Numbered from the stretch's first letter, positions 33,172-42,660 are shown. The stretch is 64,000 nt of DNA from Butyricimonas virosa (GCF_025148635.1 NZ_CP102269.1:3286001-3350000), one strand, 5' to 3'. The notes: generated by a model not told the origin, from the letters alone. Made by a program: numbers and translations.

Positions 33172-33200
33172 GACTACCTCAAATTTATTTTGAGGTAGTC
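33172..33200 (-). terminator. Intrinsic terminator of the methylmalonyl-CoA decarboxylase operon
   Basis: A 12-pair perfect stem (GACTACCTCAAA with TTTGAGGTAGTC) with a five-base loop. On the minus strand it is followed by TTTTTAT, a good T run, 13 bases past the beta-subunit stop. Confidence 0.92.
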
Positions 33201-33212
33201 CAAGATATTAAG

Positions 33213-34484
33213 TTATCCTAAGAATGACAATAATATACCGGCTGCAACGGCAGAACCGATAACTCCGGCCACATTCGGACCCATGGCGTGCATCAACAGG
33301 AAGTTTCCTGGGTTAGCTTCTTGTCCCATATTCTGTGATACGCGGGCTGCCATTGGAACTGCAGAAACTCCCGCAGAACCGATCAACGGATTGATCTTGT
33401 TCTTGGTGAATAAGTTCATAAATTTTGCTAGTAATACACCGCCAGCACTACCAATACTGAAAGCCAGAATACCAATGATCAGAATAGCCAATGTTTGGAA
33501 ATTCAAGAATGCGGTAGCAGTAGTTGTTGCTCCAACAGAAATTCCTAAAAATATCGTACAGATATTCATTAACTCGTTTTGAACCGTTTTACTTAAGCGA
33601 TCAACCACTCCACATTCACGCATTAAATTACCTAGCATCAAACATCCGATTAGGGGTGCTGCCGAGGGTAAAAGTAATGATACGAAAATGGTTACAACGA
33701 TCGGGAATACGATTTTCTCTTTTTTAGAAACTTTACGCAATTGTTTCATTACAATTTCCCGTTCTTTTTGAGTGGTCAGTGCTTTCATAATGGGCGGTTG
33801 GATCACCGGAACCAATGCCATGTATGAGTAGGCTGCAACTGCAATAGGGCCAAGCAATCCAGGTGCCAGTTTAGACGTCAAGTAAATGGCTGTAGGACCG
33901 TCAGCACCACCGATAATACCGATAGAGCCTGCTTCTGCATAGGTAAAACCGAGGGCAAGGGCTCCCAAGAATGTTGCAAAAATTCCAAGTTGGGCAGCTG
34001 CTCCCAGAAGGAAACTCTTGGGGTTTGCCAACAGCGGACCAAAATCTGTCATTGCTCCTACACCGATAAAAATAATACAGGGATAAATTCCTAGTTTTAC
34101 TCCTAAATAAAGGTAATCCAGCAAACCAACGTTATTGGAAATCGAGAAATTTTCCCAATGTACATGTCCTCCTTCGAAAAGTTCCGGATGATATAACCCT
34201 GCTCCGGGTAAGTTCGTCAATAACATACCAAAGGCGATGGGTAATAATAACAAAGGTTCGAATTTCTTTACAATAGCTAAATAAAATAGTATGCAAGATA
34301 TAACTATCATGACTAAACATAGCCAATCCCCGGCAAAAAGTTGAGCAAATCCAGTGTCATTCAGGAATTTGGCTACTTTTTCTTTCATATCAATCTCTTC
34401 TGCACTGGCGGCAAAAGGCATGATAAATATTCCGAGTAATAAGGCTACTTTTAGCAGGTATTTTTCTACTTGTTTCATTTTCAA
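33213..34484 (-). CDS. mmdB: Sodium-pumping decarboxylase beta subunit
   Basis: 423 residues of membrane protein with around ten hydrophobic segments. The family signature GGADGPTAIYLTSKLAP lies in the middle. It couples decarboxylation of biotin-bound carbon dioxide to sodium export. The N-terminal stretch before the first typical segment (ending AASAEEIDMKEK) looks like an extra signal-like segment. Last gene of the operon, followed by a strong terminator. Confidence 0.93.
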   Translation of the reverse strand: MKMKQVEKYLLKVALLLGIFIMPFAASAEEIDMKEKVAKFLNDTGFAQLFAGDWLCLVMIVISCILFYLAIVKKFEPLLLLPIAFGMLLTNLPGAGLYHPELFEGGHVHWENFSISNNVGLLDYLYLGVKLGIYPCIIFIGVGAMTDFGPLLANPKSFLLGAAAQLGIFATFLGALALGFTYAEAGSIGIIGGADGPTAIYLTSKLAPGLLGPIAVAAYSYMALVPVIQPPIMKALTTQKEREIVMKQLRKVSKKEKIVFPIVVTIFVSLLLPSAAPLIGCLMLGNLMRECGVVDRLSKTVQNELMNICTIFLGISVGATTTATAFLNFQTLAILIIGILAFSIGSAGGVLLAKFMNLFTKNKINPLIGSAGVSAVPMAARVSQNMGQEANPGNFLLMHAMGPNVAGVIGSAVAAGILLSFLG

Positions 34485-34498
34485 ATGTTTTACGGTAA

Positions 34499-34927
34499 TT
34501 AAGCCAATTCAACAAGTGGATCTTCCTGTGAAACACTCTGACCTACGGTAACATGAATTGTTTTCACTTGACCGTCGCTAGTTGCTACAATGTTATTTTC
34601 CATTTTCATAGCTTCCATTACAAGCAAACAATCTCCGCGTTTTACTTGGCTGCCAACTTTAACGTTAATTGCGGATATGGTACCGGGAAGCGGAGCCTTA
34701 ATTGCGTTCGTCTTGTTGGAAGTTGTAGTTTGTGCGGAACTCTTATACGTGGTTGATGTCGGTATCGCTGCCGGTTTGCGAGTTACGGCAGGAGCAACCG
34801 TATTCTTGCTTTCGTAAGTTACGTCATAAGATATCCCATTCACCTCAACCGTAGCTTTGTCATGATCCGTTATATTTACAGTTACGTCGAAATTATTTTC
34901 GTCTATGGTGATTTTGAATTTATTCAT
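34499..34927 (-). CDS. Biotin carboxyl carrier subunit of the decarboxylase
   Basis: 142 residues. The C-terminal biotinyl domain carries EAMKMEN with the biotinylated lysine near residue 108. An N-terminal beta domain and an Ala/Pro/Thr-rich flexible linker (about 47-75) precede it. It shuttles the carboxyl group from the alpha to the beta subunit. Fourteen bases upstream of the beta-subunit gene. Confidence 0.93.
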   Translation of the reverse strand: MNKFKITIDENNFDVTVNITDHDKATVEVNGISYDVTYESKNTVAPAVTRKPAAIPTSTTYKSSAQTTTSNKTNAIKAPLPGTISAINVKVGSQVKRGDCLLVMEAMKMENNIVATSDGQVKTIHVTVGQSVSQEDPLVELA

Positions 34928-34939
34928 AATCTGTTTATT

Positions 34940-35284
34940 TTACTTATTAAGATTTCTCATGCCATAAATTTTAGAGCTCCACGGAGAATAACGTTTTTCA
35001 ACTTCTTCGATCGTGATTACATGAGGCTCTTCATCATGAGCGTTAAAATATAGATGCATAGCCATAGCAATGGCAGCTTGTTCGTGTGGGGTGGGATGAG
35101 TATCCGTTGTCACGGCTGCTTTTTCCGGCTCTTGGACTGTTTTTGTATGACCTCCTACTTGACTCGTGAGTTTTGTCTGAAAATTAATAATCACGATCAA
35201 AAGAACCAATAACAGGAATACTGTCAGCATCCCTACGCCTGTAACGAGGAGTGCGTAACCCCAGTTTATTGCTAATGTGATCAT
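34940..35284 (-). CDS. OadG-family gamma subunit of the decarboxylase
   Basis: 114 residues with one membrane segment near the N-terminus (YALLVTGVGMLTVFLLLVLL) and a hydrophilic tail with His-rich stretches (TDTHPTPHEQ). The gamma subunit assembles the membrane complex and helps bind metal. Its place between the alpha and biotin subunit genes is standard. Confidence 0.88.
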   Translation of the reverse strand: MITLAINWGYALLVTGVGMLTVFLLLVLLIVIINFQTKLTSQVGGHTKTVQEPEKAAVTTDTHPTPHEQAAIAMAMHLYFNAHDEEPHVITIEEVEKRYSPWSSKIYGMRNLNK

Positions 35285-35289
35285 ATGGC

Positions 35290-36849
35290 TTACAACGGTA
35301 TATTTGAATGTTTCTTCATCGGGTTAACAACGCGCTTGGTCTGTAAAGACTGGAAAGCACGGATAATACGGAAACGCGTGTTGCGCGGTTCTATAACATC
35401 ATCGATATACCCGTATGAAGCGGCTTTGTACGGGTTTGCGAAAGCCGAGTTATACTCATCTTCTTTTGTGGCAATGAATTTAGCTTTTTCTTCCGGATCA
35501 GAGATAGCGGCTAATTCTTTACCGTACAATACTTCAATAGCTCCTTTGGCTCCCATAACGGCGATTTGAGCCGTGGGCCAAGCGTAATTGAAGTCTCCAC
35601 GCAATTGTTTACATGACATCACATCATGTGCACCTCCGTAAGATTTCCGTAAAGTAACGGTTACTTTGGGTACAGTCGCTTCTCCGTAAGCAAACATCAA
35701 TTTTGCCCCGTGAGTGATAATACCACCATATTCCTGTACGCGTCCCGGTAAGAATCCTGGTACGTCAACCAAAGTCAACACCGGAATGTTGAAACAGTCG
35801 CAGAAACGAACGAAACGTGCAGCTTTACGAGATGCTTCAATGTCAAGAACTCCGGCATAGAAGTTTGGTTGGTTAGCGATAACACCGACAGAACGTCCAC
35901 CCATACGGCAGAATCCGACAATGATGTTACGGGCATAACGTTTGTGAACTTCCAAGAATTTTCCGTTATCCACGATGGCTTCAATGACATCCATCATGTT
36001 ATACGGTAAATTCGGATTATCAGGAATTATCTCGTTTAACCGATCTTCCAGACGGTCAATCGGGTCATTGCATATGGCAATCGGAGCCTCTTCCAAGTTG
36101 TTGGAAGGTAAATAAGAAAGCAAATCGCGAATGATAGAGATTCCCTCTTCTTCGTTTTCTGCCAAGAAATGAGAAACACCGGATTTCGTGGAGTGAACTT
36201 CTGCACCTCCTAGTTCTTCGGTTGTGATATCTTCTCCCGTTACAGTTTTCACTACTTTCGGACCGGTTACAAACATATATGATGATTGGTCAGTCATCAG
36301 GATGAAGTCTGTCAAGGCAGGAGAGTACACGGCACCTCCGGCGCAAGGACCGAAAATTGCAGAAATCTGCGGGATAACTCCTGAAGCGAGAATATTCCGT
36401 TCGAAAATTTCCGCGTATCCGGCTAAGGAGTTAACCCCTTCTTGAATACGAGCACCACCCGAATCATTCAATCCGATAATGGGAGCTCCCACGGTCATGG
36501 CTTTGTCCATCACCTTGCAAATCTTTTGAGCTAACATTTCGGAAAGCGCTCCTCCGAAAACAGTGAAGTCTTGAGCAAAAACAAATACGAGACGTCCGTC
36601 AATTGTTCCTTGTCCGGTTACCACACCATCACCCAAGAATTTGGTCTTTTCCATCCCAAAGTTATAACAACGGTGTGTTATAAACATATCAAACTCTTCG
36701 AAACTATTTTCGTCCAGCAACATGGCGATTCTTTCGCGAGCGGTATATTTCCCTTTTTTGTGTTGGGATTCTATACGCTTTTCCCCTCCGCCAAGCTTTG
36801 CCTGTGCGCGTAATTCGATTAACTCTTTGACTTTATCTTGATTTGTCAT
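35290..36849 (-). CDS. mmdA: Methylmalonyl-CoA decarboxylase alpha subunit (carboxyltransferase)
   Basis: 519 residues of the propionyl-CoA carboxylase beta / MmdA family. Two crotonase-like halves are seen: GGARIQEGV and FGPCAGGAVYSPALTDF in the N-terminal half, and LVDVPGFLPG with GAKGAIEVLYGKEL in the C-terminal half. It transfers the carboxyl group of methylmalonyl-CoA to biotin, producing propionyl-CoA. With the epimerase and the membrane subunits it ends the succinate-to-propionate route and pumps sodium. Confidence 0.94.
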   Translation of the reverse strand: MTNQDKVKELIELRAQAKLGGGEKRIESQHKKGKYTARERIAMLLDENSFEEFDMFITHRCYNFGMEKTKFLGDGVVTGQGTIDGRLVFVFAQDFTVFGGALSEMLAQKICKVMDKAMTVGAPIIGLNDSGGARIQEGVNSLAGYAEIFERNILASGVIPQISAIFGPCAGGAVYSPALTDFILMTDQSSYMFVTGPKVVKTVTGEDITTEELGGAEVHSTKSGVSHFLAENEEEGISIIRDLLSYLPSNNLEEAPIAICNDPIDRLEDRLNEIIPDNPNLPYNMMDVIEAIVDNGKFLEVHKRYARNIIVGFCRMGGRSVGVIANQPNFYAGVLDIEASRKAARFVRFCDCFNIPVLTLVDVPGFLPGRVQEYGGIITHGAKLMFAYGEATVPKVTVTLRKSYGGAHDVMSCKQLRGDFNYAWPTAQIAVMGAKGAIEVLYGKELAAISDPEEKAKFIATKEDEYNSAFANPYKAASYGYIDDVIEPRNTRFRIIRAFQSLQTKRVVNPMKKHSNIPL

Positions 36850-36887
36850 ATTATCAAAATTTATATGAGCTGATTATTTAAAAGAAA

Positions 36888-37292
36888 TTATTTCGTTCCG
36901 CAAAGTTCAGTTAATACTCTGAACGTTGATTTCGGGTGAAGGAATCCGATTCTCAATCCCTCTGCACCTCCGCGCGGAGTTTTGTCGATTAACTGGCAAC
37001 CTGCAGCTTGTGCATCATTCAATGCGGCTTGAACATCTTCAACAGCGAAAGCGATGTGGTGCATACCACCCCCGTTTTTCTCAACGAATTTACCGATAGG
37101 GCCTTCCGGGTCAGTTGATTCCAGTAATTCGATTTTAGTTTGTCCTACTTTAAAGAAAGCTGTTTTTACTTTTTGATCTTTTACTTCTTCAATAGCATAG
37201 CATTCTAAACCTAATACTTTTTCATAGTATGGGATTGCTTCATCTAAACTGGCAACTGCGATGCCGATGTGTTCAATATGTGTTGGTTTCAT
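36888..37292 (-). CDS. mce: Methylmalonyl-CoA epimerase
   Basis: 134 residues, a vicinal-oxygen-chelate protein. Metal-ligand regions HIEHIGIAV, GGMHHIAFAV and LTELCG are present. It interconverts (R)- and (S)-methylmalonyl-CoA, feeding the decarboxylase encoded by the next gene. It is the first gene of the operon; the 267 bases upstream show no convincing TAnnTTTG box. Confidence 0.94.
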   Translation of the reverse strand: MKPTHIEHIGIAVASLDEAIPYYEKVLGLECYAIEEVKDQKVKTAFFKVGQTKIELLESTDPEGPIGKFVEKNGGGMHHIAFAVEDVQAALNDAQAAGCQLIDKTPRGGAEGLRIGFLHPKSTFRVLTELCGTK

Positions 37293-37559
37293 AACAAAAA
37301 AACATTAAAGTTAGATATTATATTTTAATCATTTAGCTTATTTATAGCGCACTTTCTTCGAATATTTCTCTCGTTCCAATATTTATGCGCGAAACTACTC
37401 ATTGTTCTTGCGATTTTCAAGTAAAAGCGGTAAATATTTTCAAAAAAAACGAGTTTATACTTGTTTTAAATAAAGTATTGATAACTTCATCATTATTCGT
37501 TACGTAAACCCTATTTAGAAAGAGTGAAATTTATATTGATAATAAAAATATCGGATATT

Positions 37560-37973
37560 ATGAGTAAGCAAAAATTTGTCGTTTTTTTGATCGCCATCAT
37601 TGGTATGATTGCGACGTTTCTACCTTGGTATGAAATCGGTGGCTTGGGAATGATCATGGGGTATCAAACCGTTGGTTGGTTTACGTTTATCATGTTTGCC
37701 CTTGTTTTTCTTTTTGGCTTGCGGAAAGAGGCAAAGCAGGATATGTCCATGGGGTTACTATACCTCGGATCATTTTTTTCGTTGCTTGCCGCTTTCGTGG
37801 TTTTGTGGCAGATGATCACGCTCGGTCTGGACAAGGAAGGGGGGAGTATGTCGGTTGCCGGTAACGTGCTGGCTAACGACACTCGTGTTTTATACGGGGC
37901 TTACCAGATCGTTATTGCTGGAATCTGTTTGCCGTTCGGGGCTTTCCTTTTCCGTGATAGGAAAAGAAGATAA
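37560..37973 (+). CDS. Small four-segment membrane protein of unknown function
   Basis: About 137 residues from the ATG of MSKQKFVVF; an upstream in-frame ATG would add 12 residues with no benefit. Four hydrophobic segments are visible (about 5-22, 34-52, 65-85, 108-125), with a short basic tail (RDRKRR). No catalytic motif is seen. It stands alone and is followed by a hairpin terminator. Confidence 0.75.
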   Translation: MSKQKFVVFLIAIIGMIATFLPWYEIGGLGMIMGYQTVGWFTFIMFALVFLFGLRKEAKQDMSMGLLYLGSFFSLLAAFVVLWQMITLGLDKEGGSMSVAGNVLANDTRVLYGAYQIVIAGICLPFGAFLFRDRKRR

Positions 37974-37995
37974 AAATGCAGGTATATTCTTTGGG

Positions 37996-38026
37996 AAAAA
38001 GTTTACCGGGAGCAGGTAAACTTTTT
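37996..38026. terminator. Hairpin terminator after the small membrane protein gene
   Basis: AAAAAGTTTACC (37996-38007) pairs perfectly with GGTAAACTTTTT (38015-38026) around a seven-base loop; the T-rich arm serves as the run. It could work in both directions. Confidence 0.85.
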
Positions 38027-38097
38027 CAACCCTGTTATAAGGATATTAATACCTATATAAGATAATTTTTTCTTATATTTAATGTATATTTATCGTA

Positions 38098-38140
38098 TCA
38101 TCTCCTATTCAACTCCCATTCATCTCCTATTCAACACTAA
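38098..38140. repeat. 11-bp periodic repeat downstream of an ECF sigma gene
   Basis: The 15-mer CATCTCCTATTCAAC occurs at 38099-38113 and again at 38121-38135, and the sequence between them is a related unit, giving a run of 11-base units (ATTCAACTCCC, ATTCATCTCCT, ATTCAACACTA). Confidence 0.6.
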
Positions 38141-38323
38141 TTATTATAGAAATTAGATTGAAAATAAAAAATAAATATGAAGATAGTAATTCTATTATAA
38201 TACCTGTGATATTACTCTTTTATTATTTTTATGGGTAGAAATGCTTTCTGAAAACCTGATTAATTGGATTTGAGATAGGACAAAAGTTATAAAAAATATA
38301 TGGAAATGACGGGTTTGCAGAAT

Positions 38324-38875
38324 TTATTTATCCACGTGTAGTAAGTGCTTGGCGAAAAAAAGGATAATATATTCGTGTCCGATAATCTTTCGTAATTTGG
38401 TGTACATTTCTTTTTTGAGAGATTTCACGGAGTTAAGAGAGATTCCCAGCACGTCCGCGATTTCCGGGTTTGATTTGCCTTCTAATGCGAGGGTGGCGAT
38501 TTCGAGGCTACGTCCGGAGAGTTGGTTGATGGCGGAGTGTACACACCGGATCATTTCCTGAGTGGCAATTTCTTCTAAAAATGAATCTTCAGAGGGTAAC
38601 TCATCCTTTAACTGTTCGGCATCTTCTGTTTTGAATTTGTTCCGTCTCAAGATATCCATACAGATATTTTTTGCCGTGATATAAATGAAGGCAACCGCGT
38701 TTCGCTTGGTGTAGGAATCATCCAAGCGTTCGTACAATTTGAAAAATGTCTCCTGCGTGGCGTCCATGGCTTGTTCCCTGTCTTTTAGATAGGTATTGCA
38801 GAATCCCCACACGGCTTGAAAATAATCCGTGTACAGTTCTTTAAATGTATCTATACCGTTAATAGAGTCGCTCAT
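38324..38875 (-). CDS. ECF RNA polymerase sigma factor (divergent, regulon 2 side)
   Basis: About 183 residues. Region 2 with YLKDREQAMDATQETFFKLYE and region 4 with the helix-turn-helix KSNPEIADVLGISLNSVKSLKKE are clear. The start is placed at the ATG of MSDSINGI: the longer frame begins at a GTG that directly abuts a TATATTTG -7 box, so it cannot be transcribed. The C-terminal extension of about 15 residues (YIILFFAKHLLHVDK) is hydrophobic. No anti-sigma gene lies next to it on this strand. Confidence 0.85.
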   Translation of the reverse strand: MSDSINGIDTFKELYTDYFQAVWGFCNTYLKDREQAMDATQETFFKLYERLDDSYTKRNAVAFIYITAKNICMDILRRNKFKTEDAEQLKDELPSEDSFLEEIATQEMIRCVHSAINQLSGRSLEIATLALEGKSNPEIADVLGISLNSVKSLKKEMYTKLRKIIGHEYIILFFAKHLLHVDK

Positions 38876-38894
38876 GTCAGGAATTTTATCCACA

Positions 38895-38902
38895 CAAATA
38901 TA
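38895..38902 (-). promoter_or_regulatory. -7 box of the leftward ECF sigma gene
   Basis: The minus strand reads TATATTTG, 20 bases before the chosen ATG. This implies expression by the primary sigma rather than by itself. Confidence 0.55.
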
Positions 38903-39107
38903 TGGTGAAAAGTTTAAAAGCGAAAATCTTCTTGGTTGAAATGAACTGGAAGTACGTAATCAATGTATGTCAAGGTGTCATTGATAAAAGAAGCATTAAT
39001 GGTTCGTTTAATAATATTGATTTCTGTTTTCGTCAGGGACGTTACTCTAAAGAAAAATCCTTGATGTATGTTTTTGATTTTGAGGGAAGAATAAAAAATA
39101 CATCAAT

Positions 39108-39140
39108 TTTGGTAATTGTGTGCTATTATTACTATTTTTG
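39108..39140 (+). promoter_or_regulatory. Primary-sigma promoter of the rightward ECF sigma gene
   Basis: TTTG (39108-39111), 21 bases, TATTTTTG (39133-39140), followed by about 75 bases of leader. Confidence 0.6.
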
Positions 39141-39216
39141 AGGATTATTAAACGAAGGTTTAATCCTGTTTTGAAATTATGTGAGAAAACGGGGGATTTC
39201 GTAGGGATCGGCATTT

Positions 39217-39687
39217 ATGACGGAAGAGAAAGAGAAGATTATTGCTCGACTATATTGCAAGTTGAGGCATGAATTGCGTGTTTATGCTGCTCGCTATTGT
39301 CCTGATGAGGCAGAGGATATAGTACATCAGGCTTTTGTGAACGGTTATAACAAGATCGTGGAAGAACGAAATGAATCGGAACAGCGTTCCTATCTTTATT
39401 CCACGGTAAAAAATTTGTGTCTGAATTTTATTCGTAATTCTCGTCCGGTATACATGGATTTATCCCCCGAGCTGATGACCGAGTTTGTTGTCGTGGATAC
39501 TCATGATTATATGTACGAACTGATCGGTCGCTTACCGCGAAAAGAGCGTTGTATTTTAGAATTAGCCTTACAAGGATATGACACGAAAGAAATCGCTGAA
39601 CAAATTGGCATGGAGTATAATACCGTGCGGCATTACAAGAAAGAGGCTTACGCTAAAATACGAGAGGCATTGAAAAACGAGATTTAA
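39217..39687 (+). CDS. ECF RNA polymerase sigma factor (rightward, regulon 2)
   Basis: 156 residues, slightly short for an ECF factor. Region 2 (RYCPDEAEDIVHQAFVNGYNK) and region 4 (GYDTKEIAEQIGMEYNTVRHYKKEAY) are present. It is colinear with the fecR and susC genes downstream, but a histidine kinase gene intervenes. It is the best candidate partner of the FecR at 42661, although the divergent sigma gene is an alternative. Confidence 0.87.
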   Translation: MTEEKEKIIARLYCKLRHELRVYAARYCPDEAEDIVHQAFVNGYNKIVEERNESEQRSYLYSTVKNLCLNFIRNSRPVYMDLSPELMTEFVVVDTHDYMYELIGRLPRKERCILELALQGYDTKEIAEQIGMEYNTVRHYKKEAYAKIREALKNEI

Positions 39688-39710
39688 TATCCTGTTTTAT
39701 TTTGAAAGGG

Positions 39711-39742
39711 GGGCCGGAGTGAAGGATATTTTACTATTTTTG
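39711..39742 (+). promoter_or_regulatory. Primary-sigma promoter of the histidine kinase gene
   Basis: TTTG (39711-39714), 20 bases, TATTTTTG (39735-39742). Its last base is the first base of the longest possible kinase frame (a GTG), so translation must start further in. Confidence 0.68.
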
Positions 39743-39780
39743 TGGGATTAGGCGTTGAATATAATCAAATTTGTAAGGTC

Positions 39781-42564
39781 GTGGATAATAATGGTCGGTT
39801 CAATAGTGGACGTGTTCAAGATTTATTGAATAAGGCACGAATGGGTTGGTGGGAAGCTGATTTCTCTAAAAAACAGTATGTCTGTTCTGATTTTCTTCGA
39901 GAATTGTTAGACTTGGGCGAAGATGGGATAATCAGTTTTGTTGATTTTCGTAAGTTGATCCGGGAGGATTATCGTTTGCGAACGGTGAACGAATTTCGTT
40001 TTGGAAAAACCCAGAATATATATGACCAGATTTACCCGATCGAGGTGAGAGGAAAAATCGTGTGGGTACGAGTGAAATTGTGTTCCAAGGAGGTGGATGC
40101 CGAGGGGAATATGAAAACCTGTGGTTTCATGGAGTGTCTTGATGTCCCGGAGAATATGGATACGGAGGAAACGGCGATGGAACGTGTGAACAATTTGTTT
40201 GCCCAGCAGAATAGTATCTCTCGCTCGTTGCTTTCATTGCTTCGTTCCGGGGATATGAGCAGTGTTATCAATAAGATTTTGGGTGATATTATGCAGCATT
40301 ATCCGGAGGGGTGTACCTATATTATAGAGTACGATTGGGAAAATCGCACGCAGACGTGTCGTTACGAGGCGGGAAATTACAAGTCTTTTAAGAAAAAGAA
40401 TTACATGGAGAAGTTCCCGATGAGTAATATTCCCTGGTGGACGAAACAGTTGGCCGGAAATGCGTCCCCGATTATTTTTGCCAGTTTGGACGAGTTACCG
40501 GAAGAGGCAAGCGAGGAAAAAAGGCGTTTGACGGAGCAAGGGGTGAAATCACTTATTGTTATCCCGATGTTTTCAAAAGACGGCGTGTCCGGGTATGCCG
40601 GTATCGACATTTTGGATAAGCCTCACGTGTGGAAAAATGAGGATTACCAGTGGTTTGCCTCGATGGTGAATATTATCAGTATTTGCATGGAACTCCGGAA
40701 GTCGGAGGATAAGGCACAGGAAGAGAAAAAGTTCTTGGCAGATTTGTTTAAACATATGCCGGTGGGGTATGTGCGGATGAAATTGTTTTATGATGAGGAA
40801 GGACACGTGAAGGATTATTATTTCATGGATTCGAACACGATGGCTCAGATTCTTTACAACACGAGAGGGAATAGTTGGACCGGGAAATATGCTAGTAAAG
40901 TTGATCCGCATTTTGTGGAACGGCTGCCTGATCTGGAACGGGTGATGCGAAGCGGGGTTGTACGGGATATAAATTATCATCTGGAAGAGAAAAATAAATA
41001 TTTCCATGCCGTGATGTATTCTCCTTGCAAGGATGAAGTCGTATTGATGTTTTTGGATATGACCGATACCTTCTCAGCCCACGAGGCGTTGGACCGGAGT
41101 GAACGTTTGCTGCGTAATATATATCAGAATATCCCGGTCGGGATAGAGTTGTATGATAAAGACGGGTATCTTGTCGATTTGAATGATAAAGATCTTGAGA
41201 TGTTCGGGTTGGTTAGGAAAGAGGATGTTTTGGGAATTAATATGTTTGAAAATCATCTTATACCGGAGGAGATGAGGGAAAGGATGAAGAGAAGAGAGGA
41301 TGTGAGTTTTTCTCTGGTGTATGATTTTTCGAAATTGAATGGTCTCTATGTTTCTAAGAAGACGGGGAGGTTGAATTTACTGACAAAGGTGACGACGTTG
41401 TATGATGCACAAAATAATTTGATCAATTATTTGTTGATCAGTCTGGACCGGACGGAAGCCACGGAGGCGTATAACCAGATTCAGGAGTTCAAGGATTTTT
41501 TCACGTTGGTGGGGGATTATGCTCAAGTCGGGTACGCGCATTTTAACGCCTTGACTCGTAACGGGTACGGTCTGGATAGTTGGTATAAGAATGTGGGAGA
41601 AGAAATCGGGACGCCTCTACCGCAGATTATCGGTGTACACTCGCATTTTCACCCGGAGGATCGGGCTATGATGCTTGCCTTTTTGTCAGATGTAATTGCC
41701 GGGAAGCGGACACATTTACGGAATGATATGCGAATCCGACGGGCTGATGGGCATTACACGTGGACGCGGGTGAACGTGTTGGTGAGGGATTATCGCCCGC
41801 AGGAAGGAATGATCGAGATGATTTGTATTAATTATGATATTACAGAATTGAAGGAGACCGAGGCGAAGTTGATCAAAGCGAAGGATAAGGCGGAGGAATC
41901 GGATCGTTTAAAGTCGGCGTTTTTGGCGAATATGAGTCATGAGATTCGGACTCCGTTGAATGCGATTGTAGGTTTTTCCAATTTATTGGCTTATGCCCAA
42001 GAGGAAAGTGAGCGTGCGCAATATATTGGTATCGTGGAGGAGAATAACGAGTTGTTGTTGCAGTTAATTTCGGATATTCTGGATTTATCGAAAATCGAGG
42101 CGGGGACTTTTGAATTCGTGTATGATCGGGTGGACGTGCGCCAGTTGTGCGAGGATGTCGTGACTTCACTCCGGGTGAAGGTTCCAGTCGGGGTTGATTT
42201 GTGTATAGCTCCCAATTTGTCGGAATGTTGGGTGTACAGCGATAAGAATCGGTTACGGCAGGTTATTTCCAATTTTGTGAATAATGCTTTCAAGTTTACA
42301 CCTTCCGGGAAAATAACCGTGGGATATATGTTGAGGGATGGGGAGGTCGAGATATCTGTGACAGATACGGGTGTGGGTATCGAAGAAGAAAAACAGAAAC
42401 AGATTTTTGACCGTTTTGTGAAATTGAATAGTTTTGCTCATGGCACAGGTTTAGGATTATCTATTTGCAAGAGTATCGTGGAACAGGTGGGAGGCCGCAT
42501 CGGGGTGAATTCGGAGCCGGGAAAGGGTTCTCGTTTTTGGTTCACACATTCACTGGGTAGATGA
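39781..42564 (+). CDS. PAS/GAF sensor histidine kinase without receiver domain
   Basis: About 927 residues from the GTG at 39781; the longest frame opens at 39742 but overlaps the promoter, and an ATG at 39841 is the other option. In order: a PAS domain (GWWEADFSKKQYVCSDF), a GAF-like domain (IVIPMFSKDGVSGYAGIDIL), two or three further PAS domains, HisKA with MSHEIRTPLNA (His about 720), and HATPase_c with NNAFKFTP, DTGVGIEEE and GTGLGLSICK. It has no signal peptide or membrane segment, so it senses inside the cell. There is no receiver domain and no response-regulator gene nearby. The gene sits between an ECF sigma gene and fecR. Confidence 0.88.
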   Translation: MDNNGRFNSGRVQDLLNKARMGWWEADFSKKQYVCSDFLRELLDLGEDGIISFVDFRKLIREDYRLRTVNEFRFGKTQNIYDQIYPIEVRGKIVWVRVKLCSKEVDAEGNMKTCGFMECLDVPENMDTEETAMERVNNLFAQQNSISRSLLSLLRSGDMSSVINKILGDIMQHYPEGCTYIIEYDWENRTQTCRYEAGNYKSFKKKNYMEKFPMSNIPWWTKQLAGNASPIIFASLDELPEEASEEKRRLTEQGVKSLIVIPMFSKDGVSGYAGIDILDKPHVWKNEDYQWFASMVNIISICMELRKSEDKAQEEKKFLADLFKHMPVGYVRMKLFYDEEGHVKDYYFMDSNTMAQILYNTRGNSWTGKYASKVDPHFVERLPDLERVMRSGVVRDINYHLEEKNKYFHAVMYSPCKDEVVLMFLDMTDTFSAHEALDRSERLLRNIYQNIPVGIELYDKDGYLVDLNDKDLEMFGLVRKEDVLGINMFENHLIPEEMRERMKRREDVSFSLVYDFSKLNGLYVSKKTGRLNLLTKVTTLYDAQNNLINYLLISLDRTEATEAYNQIQEFKDFFTLVGDYAQVGYAHFNALTRNGYGLDSWYKNVGEEIGTPLPQIIGVHSHFHPEDRAMMLAFLSDVIAGKRTHLRNDMRIRRADGHYTWTRVNVLVRDYRPQEGMIEMICINYDITELKETEAKLIKAKDKAEESDRLKSAFLANMSHEIRTPLNAIVGFSNLLAYAQEESERAQYIGIVEENNELLLQLISDILDLSKIEAGTFEFVYDRVDVRQLCEDVVTSLRVKVPVGVDLCIAPNLSECWVYSDKNRLRQVISNFVNNAFKFTPSGKITVGYMLRDGEVEISVTDTGVGIEEEKQKQIFDRFVKLNSFAHGTGLGLSICKSIVEQVGGRIGVNSEPGKGSRFWFTHSLGR

Positions 42565-42660
42565 TATTTGTATATCATGCGATTGTTAATGTAAGTTAAA
42601 TGTGAACTTTCTTTCATACATTTTTGTTGTTCATGTGTAACATGGATATAAGACAAAAGG

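Larger units (their letters stand above)
37974..38323. other. Intergenic region with terminator and 11-bp repeats
   Basis: After the hairpin at 37996-38026 the sequence is AT-rich and non-coding. At 38092-38140 an 11-base periodic motif, ATTCA(A/T)CTCC, is repeated. No other feature is seen. Confidence 0.55.
38876..39216. other. Divergent region between two ECF sigma genes
   Basis: Contains a -7 box on the minus strand (38895-38902) and a full promoter on the plus strand (39108-39140). The open frame across 38902-39141 ends inside that promoter and reads like non-coding sequence, so no gene is assigned. Confidence 0.55.

Noticed and set aside
38098..38140. Short repeats as a possible CRISPR array
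   Set aside because: Units are 11 bases and contiguous with no spacers, and no cas genes are present.
38902..39141. Open frame of 79 codons between two ECF sigma genes
   Set aside because: It starts inside the leftward -7 box, ends inside the rightward promoter, and its product has no recognisable features.
39742..39780. GTG start for the histidine kinase at the beginning of the longest frame
   Set aside because: Its first base is the last base of a good TTTG-N20-TATTTTTG promoter, so it would not be on the transcript.
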